Below, piece by piece: positions 45,257 through 53,556 of a DNA stretch of 64,000 nt. How positions within the stretch are numbered: position 1 is the stretch's first letter; every line of letters begins with the position of its first letter. This DNA is from G965230065 sp965230065 (GTDB lineage Bacteria; Bacteroidota; Bacteroidia; Cytophagales; Cyclobacteriaceae). A program made the translations under genes and the position numbers. The DNA is taken from assembly GCA_965230065.1 (NCBI GenBank), contig OZ245942.1, forward strand, positions 6,200,001-6,264,000. The letters are read 5' to 3'. The notes under the pieces are model-generated. The model ran no database searches. It saw only the letters and a list, made by a program, of their open reading frames with translations, and was not told the DNA's origin.

Positions 45257-46014
45257 CTTGTTTTTTCTTTTTAACTGAATCTTTTACATTTCCATTTGCA
45301 GGAAAACTATCATTTTATGCCATATTTTTTTTTCACAACACTATTATTTTACAAAGCTTTGGAATGAACGACACAACACTTACTATCACTAAGTCTGAAG
45401 ATTTTGAGATTTCAGGCAATGGTAATGCAACTGCCTGGAACCAGGCTGATTGGTTTCAAATTTCCCAAAGAAAAGGCGAACAAAAATGGGAAACCAAAGC
45501 CAAAATGCTGTATTCTGATAAAGGAATTTATTTTCTGGTACAATGCGAAGATCAGAAAATTACAGCTACACTCACAGAGGATTTTGCAAATTTATACAAT
45601 GAAGATGTGGTGGAAGTTTTCCTCTGGACCGATGAAGATTATCCTTTTTATTTTGAATATGAAATCTCTCCGCTGAATTATGAATTGCCCATCATGGTAC
45701 CCAACCGAAAAGGGGATTTTATGGGCTGGCGGCCCTGGCATTATGTAGGGGAAAGGCGTACCATTCATGCCACCAGTGTACAGGGAGGTGAGAAAAAAAG
45801 TGGAGCATCCATCAGCGGTTGGACTGCCGAGTTTTTTATTCCTTATGCTTTACTCAAACCCCTGGGCAATGTGCCACCTCAAAAAGGTACCGCCTGGCGC
45901 ATTAATTTGTACCGGATTGACTACGATGATGATGCATATAAAACCTGGCAATGGCAGCCTACCAGCGGCAACTTTCACGAATATGAAAAATTTGGCACTT
46001 TGATTTTCCAATGA
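45253..46014 (+). CDS. Carbohydrate-binding family 9-like protein
   Basis: A reading frame of 253 residues; ATG 45253 overlaps the previous stop, but the domain itself begins near MNDTTLTITKSEDFEISGNG (ATG 45364). It shows a CBM9-like beta-sandwich: GNATAWNQADWFQIS, KAKMLYSDKGIYFLVQCEDQ, then EDVVEVFLWTDEDYPFYFEY, and GWTAEFFIPYALLKPLG. The sequence before 45364 is hydrophobic and may be an atypical signal peptide. CBM9 domains bind sugar ends; no attached enzyme is present, so this may be a surface or periplasmic binder for the pathway's substrate. Confidence 0.75.
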   Translation: MTCFFFLTESFTFPFAGKLSFYAIFFFHNTIILQSFGMNDTTLTITKSEDFEISGNGNATAWNQADWFQISQRKGEQKWETKAKMLYSDKGIYFLVQCEDQKITATLTEDFANLYNEDVVEVFLWTDEDYPFYFEYEISPLNYELPIMVPNRKGDFMGWRPWHYVGERRTIHATSVQGGEKKSGASISGWTAEFFIPYALLKPLGNVPPQKGTAWRINLYRIDYDDDAYKTWQWQPTSGNFHEYEKFGTLIFQ

Positions 46015-46044
46015 TTTGCACGTTAATATAACAACCAATAACTC

Positions 46045-46977
46045 ATGAAAAACCTCTACATAACCATCATTACGATTTTTCTTTTTGCATGTACCCCCAA
46101 TCAAACAAATCAGGAAAGTTCTGAAAAAACTGGTATACAAGAAAATAACCCGGCACGATATACAGCATCTGATTTTACAAAACCCGGCGAATTTACTGCT
46201 GGCATAGAAGGCCCCGCTGTAAGCTCCAACGGAATGTTATATGCTGTAAATTTCCAGGAAAAAGGGACCATCGGCAAAGTAAATACTGAAGGAAAAGCTG
46301 AATTATTCATTCGTTTACCTGAAGGAAGCGTGGGTAATGGGATCCGCTTCAACAGCGAAGGAAAAATGCTCATTGCAGATTATACAAACCACAATGTGCT
46401 TCGGGTTGACATGCGTACGAATGAAATTACTGCACTGGCCCATAATGATAGCATGAACCAACCAAACGACCTGGCGATCATGGACAACGACATTGTTTTT
46501 GCCAGTGACCCTAACTGGCAGGCCTCTACCGGGCAAATTTGGCGTGTTGACACTGATGGCTCCACCACATTGCTTGAAGCAGACATGGGCACTACCAATG
46601 GCATAGAAGTAAGCCCCGATAACAAAACCTTGTACGTGAACGAAAGCGTGCAACGCAATGTATGGGCATATGACCTTTCTTCCGAAGGAAATATCAGTAA
46701 CAAGCGATTACTCACAAAATTTGAAGATTTTGGTATGGATGGTATGCGGTGCGATATTGAAGGCAATCTTTATATTACCCGCCATGGAAAAGGCACGGTT
46801 GCCATAATTTCTCCTTCAGGCGAACTGCTTCATGAAGTACAACTCAAAGGGAGCAAGCCTTCCAATATCGCATTTGGAGGAAAAGAAGGAAAAATCTGTT
46901 TCATTACCTTACAAGACAGAGGATGTATAGAAATATTTACAGCAGAATACCCCGGAAGGGCCTGGAAGATGAAATAG
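46045..46977 (+). CDS. SMP-30/gluconolactonase-like lipoprotein
   Basis: A 310-residue lipoprotein (MKNLYITIITIFLFAC, Cys about 16). A six-bladed propeller of the SMP-30/gluconolactonase/LRE type is shown by FTAGIEGPAVSSNGMLYAVN (metal Glu in the EGP motif), GNGIRFNSEGKMLIADYTNH, NQPNDLAIMDNDIVFASDPN (Asn/Asp metal ligands), TTNGIEVSPDNKTLYVNES and DGMRCDIEGNLYITRHGKG. The set of metal ligands looks complete. It would open a sugar lactone to the aldonic acid, fitting directly with the sugar dehydrogenase at 50436. It follows the CBM9-like gene by 30 nt. Confidence 0.88.
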   Translation: MKNLYITIITIFLFACTPNQTNQESSEKTGIQENNPARYTASDFTKPGEFTAGIEGPAVSSNGMLYAVNFQEKGTIGKVNTEGKAELFIRLPEGSVGNGIRFNSEGKMLIADYTNHNVLRVDMRTNEITALAHNDSMNQPNDLAIMDNDIVFASDPNWQASTGQIWRVDTDGSTTLLEADMGTTNGIEVSPDNKTLYVNESVQRNVWAYDLSSEGNISNKRLLTKFEDFGMDGMRCDIEGNLYITRHGKGTVAIISPSGELLHEVQLKGSKPSNIAFGGKEGKICFITLQDRGCIEIFTAEYPGRAWKMK

Positions 46978-46978
46978 T

Positions 46979-47021
46979 CAGAAGACGGAAGACGGAAGTC
47001 ACTTCGGTCTTCTGTCTTCTG
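46979..47021. repeat. Long hairpin of GTCTTC-type repeats
   Basis: CAGAAGACGGAAGACGGAAG (46979-46998) pairs with CTTCGGTCTTCTGTCTTCTG (47002-47021) with two mismatches in about 21 bp, leaving almost no loop. The word GGTCTTC continues to about 47033. It lies just after the SMP-30 gene stop and before the RidA gene; no T run follows. The same repeat words fill the kdgK-eda gap. Confidence 0.75.
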
Positions 47022-47150
47022 TCTCCGGTCTTCTACACGCCATTTACTTTTGATTCGTGTTTCAAAACCTTTGTTTCACCTTAGTATTTCTGATTTATTA
47101 GTCATAAATTGGTCAATATTTTAAATCTCAAATAACTAACCGTTACCTAC

Positions 47151-47609
47151 ATGAAAACACAAAGACGATCTATCTTAAAAAAATTAATGGCTTCATTAGG
47201 AGCATTTGCTGGTATCGGCGCTTCTGCAAGTGTAGCCCATGCAGCAACTTCTGAAAAAGCAACAGGAAGCATTGTCCATGACCAGGAGGTACCATTATTT
47301 TCAGGACATGTAAAACACGGTGGTTTGGTTTACATTGCAGGAAAAGGGGCTCACTTTGAAGGAGACATCAAAGCCCATACAGATCATGTGCTGAATGAAG
47401 TGCAGAAAGAACTTGAGAAGGCAGGGTCTTCAATGGAAAAAGTATTAAAAGTAAATGTGTATCTGCATGACCTGAATGATTACAAGGGTATGAATGAAGT
47501 TTATCGTGGACGTTTTGGGTCAAACCCTCCCGTAAGGACAACCATTGCGCCATATGGAGGTGTTCCTGGAAATTCACTGGTAGAAATTGACTGCATTGCA
47601 GCCGAATAA
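47151..47609 (+). CDS. Tat-exported RidA family deaminase
   Basis: A 152-residue protein. Residues 1-31 are a twin-arginine signal (KTQRRSILKK, then LGAFAGIGASASVAHA). The mature 120 residues are a RidA/YjgF trimer fold: LVYIAGKGAHFEGDIKAHTD, LEKAGSSMEKVLKVNVYLHD, and NPPVRTTIAPYGGVPGNSLVEID with the carboxylate-binding Arg. RidA proteins hydrolyse enamines/imines released by PLP enzymes, normally in the cytoplasm. Export together with the PLP enzyme 47 nt downstream is unusual and points to a coupled reaction outside the cytoplasm. Confidence 0.92.
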   Translation: MKTQRRSILKKLMASLGAFAGIGASASVAHAATSEKATGSIVHDQEVPLFSGHVKHGGLVYIAGKGAHFEGDIKAHTDHVLNEVQKELEKAGSSMEKVLKVNVYLHDLNDYKGMNEVYRGRFGSNPPVRTTIAPYGGVPGNSLVEIDCIAAE

Positions 47610-47656
47610 CCTGCACTAACTGATATTTATGTTTATTGACACGAAATTTGTTGACC

Positions 47657-48886
47657 ATGTTAAGCCGTAGAAAATTACTAAAAACCTTATCCAGCACCCC
47701 CATTTTGGGAGGTTTGCTGGGAAGCGGAATCATCGGGAGTAATGCTGTTACTGCCTCTCCCCTACTCCGTAGAAGGAATTATTTCAAGGAATTAGGTGTG
47801 CGCACCTTTATCAATGCAGCGGGCACTTATACGTCCATGACAGGTTCGCTCATGCACCCGAATGTATTGGATGCCATAACTTTTGCTTCAGACGAATTTG
47901 TTCTGCTGGATGATTTACAAGACAAAGTGGGTGAAAGAATCGCCAAACTAGTGAAATGTGAAGCCGCTACAGTTACTGCTGGCGCAGCTTCTGCACTCAC
48001 CCTGGGTACGGCCGGAATTTTGTCTGGCATGGACCCGAAAAGAGTAATACAAATCCCACATTTGGAAGGCACCGGGATGAAGACAGAGGTCATCATGCAA
48101 AAATCTCATGAGTTTGGTTATGCCCATGCTGTGAGAAATTGCGGGTTAAAATTCATCTATATTGAAACCCGGGACGAGTTGGAAGACGCCATCAACGAAA
48201 ATACCGCCCTGATGCTTTTTCTGAATGCCAATAACTATGTTGGGCAAATCAACGATGAAGAATGGGTAGAAGTTGGAAAAAAATATGGCATCCCCACTTT
48301 CAACGACTGTGCAGCGGATGTGCCTCCGGTAGAGAACCTTTGGAAATATACAGAGATGGGCTTTGACCTTGTATGTTTTTCAGGTGGGAAAGGAATCAGG
48401 GGCCCGCAAAGTGCCGGTCTGTTACTCGGCAAAAAAGACCTGATTGCGGCTGCACGCTTACATGCGCCACCAAGGGGTAATACAGTAGGCAGGGGCATGA
48501 AGGTAAACAAAGAAGAGGTTTTGGGAATGATGGTGGCCCTGGAAACTTACTTATCTAAAGATTTTGAAAAAGAGTGGAAAATGTGGGAAGAGCAGATTGC
48601 CCATATCAATAATAATTTGAAGGATATTGATGGGGTTACGACTGAAATTGAAGTTCCTGAAATTGCCAACCATGTGCCCACTTTAAAAATATCCTGGGAT
48701 ACAAAAAAAATAAAACAAACCGGAAAAGAAATTACAGAGGCATTACGCAATGGCCACCCTTCCATTGAGGTAGCAGGTATAGGCGAAGACAAATTTCAAA
48801 TTACTACCTGGATGATGTTGCCAGGGCAGGAAAGAACTGTTGCGGATAAAGTGCGGGAAGCATTTATCAATGCTGCCACAACTTAA
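47657..48886 (+). CDS. Tat-exported SelA-like PLP enzyme (DgaE-like ammonia lyase)
   Basis: A 409-residue protein. A Tat signal is clear (MLSRRKLLKTLSSTPILGG, ending near VTAS). The PLP core has VRTFINAAGTYTSMTGSLM, CEAATVTAGAASALTLGTAG, FNDCAADVPPVENLWKYTEM and the cofactor lysine in CFSGGKGIRGPQSAGLLLGK. This pattern is that of SelA-related proteins such as D-glucosaminate-6-phosphate ammonia-lyase (DgaE), not serine-tRNA enzymes. Here it would release ammonia from an amino sugar acid, giving a 2-keto-3-deoxy acid via an enamine. ATG 47657 is preferred over the TTG at 47636. Its neighbours are RidA and the amidohydrolase/deacetylase. Confidence 0.88.
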   Translation: MLSRRKLLKTLSSTPILGGLLGSGIIGSNAVTASPLLRRRNYFKELGVRTFINAAGTYTSMTGSLMHPNVLDAITFASDEFVLLDDLQDKVGERIAKLVKCEAATVTAGAASALTLGTAGILSGMDPKRVIQIPHLEGTGMKTEVIMQKSHEFGYAHAVRNCGLKFIYIETRDELEDAINENTALMLFLNANNYVGQINDEEWVEVGKKYGIPTFNDCAADVPPVENLWKYTEMGFDLVCFSGGKGIRGPQSAGLLLGKKDLIAAARLHAPPRGNTVGRGMKVNKEEVLGMMVALETYLSKDFEKEWKMWEEQIAHINNNLKDIDGVTTEIEVPEIANHVPTLKISWDTKKIKQTGKEITEALRNGHPSIEVAGIGEDKFQITTWMMLPGQERTVADKVREAFINAATT

Positions 48887-48952
48887 TTGCTGACAAATAA
48901 AGTGCAAACAAATAATAACTGTCTAATAAATTTTCAAAAAAATGGGGTCTCC

Positions 48953-48979
48953 GTAGGGCGGTTCACCGAACCGCCTTAC
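48953..48979. repeat. REP-like perfect palindrome in a palindrome-rich gap
   Basis: GGCGGTTC (48957-48964) and GAACCGCC (48968-48975) pair perfectly around a 3-nt loop, with GTA/TAC extending to 48953 and 48979. Nearby lie another inverted pair, TATTCGAC (48982-48989) and GTCGAATA (49016-49023), and a GGACA...TGTCC hairpin at about 49053. The gap 48887-49159 holds no gene. Confidence 0.65.
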
Positions 48980-49159
48980 AGTATTCGACAAGACTTTTTT
49001 GTTTGCACTAAAGCTGTCGAATAGTAATGAGACATTCTTGTCCGCACACGCCGGACAGAAATGTCCAGCGGTACATTATCTGACAGAATTAATTTGTTCG
49101 TACTTAGCGTGTACATCGAAAATTTATCCACTTGCAAGATTGCTAAACTATTGATAACC

Positions 49160-50401
49160 ATGAATAAAATCATCTTAACATTACTCTTCATTGCCTTTTC
49201 ATTTTCAGCCTTTTCACAAACATATGACATGCTGCTGAAAGGCGGGCACGTGATTGACCCGAAGAATCAGGTCGATGCAGTGATGGATGTTGCCATTAAA
49301 GGAAACCAGATTGCCCTGGTGGCCGAAAATATCCCTGAAAGTGAAGCTGAAAATGTGGTGGATGTGTCGGGGCTTTATGTTTCTCCTGGTTTACTGGATA
49401 TCCACTCGCATAATTTTCATGGCACTGAACCAGATGCCTACCTCAGCAATAGTTTTACGGCTTTGCCTCCCGATGGCTTTAGTTTCAGGAGTGGGGTTAC
49501 CACCATTGTTGATGTGGGAGGAGCTGGCTGGAAAAACTTCAATACATTCAAAGAACAAACCATAGACCGCTCAAAAACAAGAGTGCTTGCTTTTTTGAAT
49601 ATTGTAGGTTCTGGTATGAAAGGGGGCGCCATTGAGCAAAATATTAACGACATGGACCCCAAAATGACAGCTATGGTGGCCCGGCAGAACGACGAAATTG
49701 TAGGCGTAAAAGTGGCGCACTATTCAGGGCCTGAATGGGAACCGGTTGACAGGGCTGTACAAGCAGGAGAAATGGCCGGAATACCTGTGATGGTTGATTT
49801 TGGGGGAAATATTCCTCCCTTATCATTAGAATCATTGCTGATGGAACACCTGCGACCCGGAGATATTTTAACACACGCATTCGCGCATGTGCCCGGGCGT
49901 GAACCGATTGTGAATGAAAGGGGAGAAGTAAAGCCTTTTGTATGGGAAGCCCAGAAAAAAGGTGTTATTTTTGATGTTGGGCACGGGGGGGGAAGCTTTC
50001 TATTCAGACAGGCAGTACCGGCACTAAAAAGTGGATTCAAACCCAACACCATCAGTACTGATTTGCACACGGGAAGTATGAACGGCGGCATGAAGGATAT
50101 TACCAATGTGATGTCTAAATTCCTGAACATGGGCATGAGTATGCAGGAAATCGTAATGGCTACCACCTGGAAGTCCGCACAGGTAATCAACAGGGAAGAT
50201 TTAGGGAATTTAGATAAAGGGTCTGTTGCTGATATTACCGTGCTCAATGTCCGCGAAGGTGATTTCGGGTTTATCGATACCCAGGGGTACCGCATGGATG
50301 GTAACCAAAAAATAGAGTGTGAGTTGACCATCAGGGATGGAAAAGTAGCCTGGGATTTAAATGGCATTACCCGCCCCTACTGGATTACAGAAAACGAATA
50401 G
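49160..50401 (+). CDS. Exported amidohydrolase/deacetylase family metallohydrolase
   Basis: 413 residues from ATG 49160 (MNKIILTLLFIAFSFSAFSQ, signal peptide). The amidohydrolase barrel shows LLDIHSHNFHG (metal HxH), GVKVAHYSG around the bridging lysine, ILTHAFAH and FDVGHGGGSF (histidine ligands), and TISTDLHTGSMN with the catalytic Asp; then NLDKGSVADITVLNV. This is the EF0837/AHA3915-type group, often encoded with SelA-like DgaE proteins, as here. It probably removes an N-acyl group before the PLP step. A longer start at 49061 would replace the signal peptide with a hydrophilic leader and is not favoured. Confidence 0.9.
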   Translation: MNKIILTLLFIAFSFSAFSQTYDMLLKGGHVIDPKNQVDAVMDVAIKGNQIALVAENIPESEAENVVDVSGLYVSPGLLDIHSHNFHGTEPDAYLSNSFTALPPDGFSFRSGVTTIVDVGGAGWKNFNTFKEQTIDRSKTRVLAFLNIVGSGMKGGAIEQNINDMDPKMTAMVARQNDEIVGVKVAHYSGPEWEPVDRAVQAGEMAGIPVMVDFGGNIPPLSLESLLMEHLRPGDILTHAFAHVPGREPIVNERGEVKPFVWEAQKKGVIFDVGHGGGSFLFRQAVPALKSGFKPNTISTDLHTGSMNGGMKDITNVMSKFLNMGMSMQEIVMATTWKSAQVINREDLGNLDKGSVADITVLNVREGDFGFIDTQGYRMDGNQKIECELTIRDGKVAWDLNGITRPYWITENE

Positions 50402-50435
50402 GCTCTTTTTGTTTGCGACAATTTAATAACAGTAA

Positions 50436-51872
50436 ATGTATACGAACAAACACATTTCATATTCTAATTTCTTTATCTTATTCTTAATTTTTTCACTGGC
50501 TTGCCAACCTGAGCAATCAGGCAATACCCTGGCCTCCACCACTGCTGATGATATGCCCAAAGCCTTGCATGACGGGATTCAGGTTGAAAAGTTTTTAGAA
50601 ATAGAACGCGGAGGCATCCGCATTGCGCAAGACCCTGTTAGCGGAAACCTTTTTTACAATACGATGAAAGGCGACCTCTTCAAAATAGAGCCACAAGCCG
50701 ACGGTTCTTTTGTGCAAAAAAAAATACATACTGTTGAAGATCATGGAATACCCCGCCTGCAGGGAATGCGGTTTTATGACAGCCTGATATTCCTGGCCGG
50801 AAACATCCACATGGAGGATAACAAGTCTTTAAAAGGATTGGTAGCACGCGGTAAGCTCAATGAGCAAGGCTTGTATGACTGGACGATGCTCGCCACTACT
50901 GAAAAATATGCACGCCCCAAAACAGTGTACAGCCATGAATTTAACGGAATTGCTGTGAGCCCAGACGGACAGCATATTTTTGTCAACAGTGGTTCAAGAA
51001 CCGACCATGGGGAAGTACAAGATAATGACGGAACGTTTCCCGGTATGCGTGAAGTACCACTCACGGCCTGTATTTTGAGGTTACCGGTAGACGGGAAGAA
51101 CATAATGCTTAAAAATGATTCGTCTTACCTGGCTGAAAATGGTTACCTGTTTGCCGATGGTATTCGTAATACGTATGACCTCACTTTTGCCCCTAACGGG
51201 CATTTGTTTGGTGTTTCTAACTCATCGGACTATGACCATGCAGAAGAGATGAACTGGATCAGGGAAGGGCATCACTATGGCTATCCCTGGGAAATGGGAA
51301 ATACACAAAACCCGCAGCAGTTTACCAACTGGCAGCCCGATCCGGAACATGACCCGTTCATCAACCCGGCAGCGCATGCGTATAACCAGGGTTATTTTGC
51401 TGTAGACCCTGATTTTCCTGAGAAACCGAAAGATTTGGCCATCTCCCCTCCTATCCAAAACTTTGGCCCGGATGCTAATTTTTACAGGGACAGGGAAACA
51501 GGGGAAATAAAAGATGGGGATGATACCGGAATTACGGTGGGCACATTTACACCGCACCGCTCGCCCCTGGGTTTGTTTTTTGATAAAGACAGCATTTTAT
51601 CTGAAAATTTCAAAGGCAATGGTTTTGTATTAAGCTGGTCAAACCAATCTCAGCCATTGTTGAGGCCTTTTGGAGATTCTGGCTGTGATATGTTGCACCT
51701 AAAGCTTTCTTATAATGCAAGCATTGATAACTACGAAGTCCATACTTATCAAATCATCAAAAATTTTCAGGGGCCCACTGATGCTGTAATGGTGGAAAAT
51801 GACGTTTATGTGATAGAAAACCGGGGCGTGATCTGGAAAATAACGTTACCCGCTAATAAATTATCATTGTAA
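50436..51872 (+). CDS. PQQ-dependent sugar dehydrogenase-like lipoprotein
   Basis: A 478-residue lipoprotein (signal FFILFLIFSLAC, Cys about 23). The six-bladed propeller has RIAQDPVSGNLFYNTMKGDL, SHEFNGIAVSPDGQHIFVNS, ADGIRNTYDLTFAPNGHLFG (the GxRNxxDL motif of soluble glucose/aldose dehydrogenases), EEMNWIREGHHYGYPWEMGN and a late VLSWSNQSQ segment. Such enzymes oxidise the C1 hydroxyl of aldoses to lactones in the periplasm, using PQQ. The residues that bind PQQ directly cannot all be located by eye. It would supply the lactone for the SMP-30-like protein. Start 34 nt after the deacetylase stop. Confidence 0.85.
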   Translation: MYTNKHISYSNFFILFLIFSLACQPEQSGNTLASTTADDMPKALHDGIQVEKFLEIERGGIRIAQDPVSGNLFYNTMKGDLFKIEPQADGSFVQKKIHTVEDHGIPRLQGMRFYDSLIFLAGNIHMEDNKSLKGLVARGKLNEQGLYDWTMLATTEKYARPKTVYSHEFNGIAVSPDGQHIFVNSGSRTDHGEVQDNDGTFPGMREVPLTACILRLPVDGKNIMLKNDSSYLAENGYLFADGIRNTYDLTFAPNGHLFGVSNSSDYDHAEEMNWIREGHHYGYPWEMGNTQNPQQFTNWQPDPEHDPFINPAAHAYNQGYFAVDPDFPEKPKDLAISPPIQNFGPDANFYRDRETGEIKDGDDTGITVGTFTPHRSPLGLFFDKDSILSENFKGNGFVLSWSNQSQPLLRPFGDSGCDMLHLKLSYNASIDNYEVHTYQIIKNFQGPTDAVMVENDVYVIENRGVIWKITLPANKLSL

Positions 51873-51885
51873 TTGCCTGAAGATT

Positions 51886-52371
51886 TTGGGGAAAACCACA
51901 AATATCGCCAACAAAAATATACCTGAACTCAAATGGATAGATAATCTTGCCCGATTGATGGATTCAAAGTTCCGGGTTCCAGGCACAAATTTCAGGTTTG
52001 GCCTGGATCCTATCCTGGGACTTTTTCCCCTGGCAGGCGATGTGGCCGCTTATACCATCTCTTCTATTTTAGTATTGGCAATGGCCAGGCATGGGGCCAG
52101 TGGAAAAGTCATTATGATGATGATTGGCAACATATTGCTTGATGCCACCTTGGGAAGCATTCCTGTTTTGGGGAATATTTTTGATTTTATCTACAAAGCC
52201 AATAACCGAAATATCAGGCTGCTGAAAAAGCACTACCATGAAGGAAAATACCAGGGTTCCGGCCTTAAAATTCTCATTGGCGTATTTCTGGTATTATTTG
52301 CCTTCCTGATCTTATTGCTTTACGGTATTTGGGAGCTCGTCCAGTTTTTGTTCACCCAGATGGGTTTCTAA
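51886..52371 (+). CDS. DUF4112 domain-containing membrane protein
   Basis: A 161-residue protein. The conserved block LKWIDNLARLMDSKFRVPGT, then FGLDPILGLFPLAGDVAAYT and LGSIPVLGNIFDFIYKANNR defines DUF4112. A C-terminal transmembrane helix (ILIGVFLVLFAFLILLLYGI) anchors it in the membrane. The first codon appears to be TTG at 51886, 13 nt after the previous stop; there is no in-frame ATG before the domain. Function unknown. It converges with the next gene, whose stop lies 4 nt away. Confidence 0.85.
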   Translation: MGKTTNIANKNIPELKWIDNLARLMDSKFRVPGTNFRFGLDPILGLFPLAGDVAAYTISSILVLAMARHGASGKVIMMMIGNILLDATLGSIPVLGNIFDFIYKANNRNIRLLKKHYHEGKYQGSGLKILIGVFLVLFAFLILLLYGIWELVQFLFTQMGF

Positions 52372-52374
52372 AAA

Positions 52375-53403
52375 TTATTCTTCCAGCTTAAAGTGTACGG
52401 TAACCGTTACTTTTTTCCCAATTTCTTTACCATTTTCAGTGGCGGGGTTCCATTTGGGGCCTTCTTTGATGAGCCTGATTGCTTCTTTATCACAACCATA
52501 CCCAATGGGTTTCTTTACAGTAAAACCGCTAAGGGCACCATCTTCTTCAACGAAAAACTCAACCGGAACCTGCCCTTCTATTTTACTCTCAATGGCACCT
52601 TCAGGATATTGTAAGTTCCCGGCAAGATATTGATTCAAAGCACCATATCCGCCTATTGGGTTAGCATCAGCAACCTTTGCTTCAGAATTTTCGCCTTCTT
52701 CAGCATCAGTTTTTGTAACTACAGCCTCGGCATGGGCCACTGGTTTTTCTTTTCTGCGTGCTACCAGCATGGTATTACTTACTTCGGTAGAAGCCTTCTC
52801 CTTTTCTTCTTGTTGTAAAGCCGTTTGGGTATTTTTAACTTCCTCTTTCTTTTTGGCTTCTTCCTTCAACACTGCCTGCTTATCCGCTTTAGTCTCTTTT
52901 TTTGCAGTAGGGAGGGGTGTATTATCTTTTTTCTGTTTTTCAGCCGTTTTTTCTTTTCCGGCATCCGCTTTATCAGCAATGTTTTTGCCGTCTGATTTTA
53001 TTTCGGATTTTTCCTTTTTGGGCTTTACCGGAATGGTAGCACCCAACCTGTCAGAACCCGGCTCATCCTGAACAAAACTATACATGGCATAGCCTGAAAG
53101 GGAAAGTACGCCCACTCCGGCAGCTATGGCTAAACTCTTTTTAATTTTAGCGCTGTCAAAATGATAACTTTTCTTAATAGGCACCTTAAGTTTGTCATTT
53201 ACCTTAGCTACATTCTTCTTGTAATTCGTGGGATCTTCTTCGGCTACAACCCCTGCCATTGCCATAGAGCAATGTGCGCAATGCTTGAGATGTTTATCGA
53301 CTTTACTCACATCCTGAGCTGAAAGGTTTTCTTTAAGATAGGCCCTCATTTCCCTGCGGGAAAGGTGCATGCTGAATTCCTGATTATCTGATTTGTTTTG
53401 CAT
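52375..53403 (-). CDS. Zinc-finger anti-sigma-like protein fused to TonB C-terminal domain
   Basis: A 342-residue protein. Residues about 30-60 hold an anti-sigma-type zinc finger (VDKHLKHCAHCSMAM: HxxxCxxC). A transmembrane helix lies at about 88-110 (KSLAIAAGVGVLSLSGYAMY), followed by a long Lys/Glu/Ala-rich periplasmic linker (about 115-255). The C-terminal domain is TonB-like: GALNQYLAGNLQYPEGAIES, EGQVPVEFFVEEDGALSGFT and KVTVTVHFKLEE. Zinc finger inside, TonB domain outside, resembles a sensor that could pass an envelope signal to a sigma factor, but no sigma gene is adjacent. It may instead simply energise receptors. Confidence 0.85.
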   Translation of the reverse strand: MQNKSDNQEFSMHLSRREMRAYLKENLSAQDVSKVDKHLKHCAHCSMAMAGVVAEEDPTNYKKNVAKVNDKLKVPIKKSYHFDSAKIKKSLAIAAGVGVLSLSGYAMYSFVQDEPGSDRLGATIPVKPKKEKSEIKSDGKNIADKADAGKEKTAEKQKKDNTPLPTAKKETKADKQAVLKEEAKKKEEVKNTQTALQQEEKEKASTEVSNTMLVARRKEKPVAHAEAVVTKTDAEEGENSEAKVADANPIGGYGALNQYLAGNLQYPEGAIESKIEGQVPVEFFVEEDGALSGFTVKKPIGYGCDKEAIRLIKEGPKWNPATENGKEIGKKVTVTVHFKLEE

Positions 53404-53556
53404 TTGCCAAAAAGTTAATAAAGCAAAAAGTGGTTAAAAAATTTTCTGAAAGTAAATATTATTTTTTGGGCCTACCTATCGATAAAAAGGATAATCTCAA
53501 CGAATGTAAGTAATTTTACACCTTTGCACTTTTGTGCATTACCTGCTAATTGTTTA

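Noticed and set aside
46979..47033. Repeats as a CRISPR array
   Set aside because: Repeat words are 7-8 nt with no spacers of constant length; no cas genes.
49720..50367. Minus-strand 215-residue open frame
   Set aside because: Antisense to the deacetylase-type amidohydrolase with full metal ligands.
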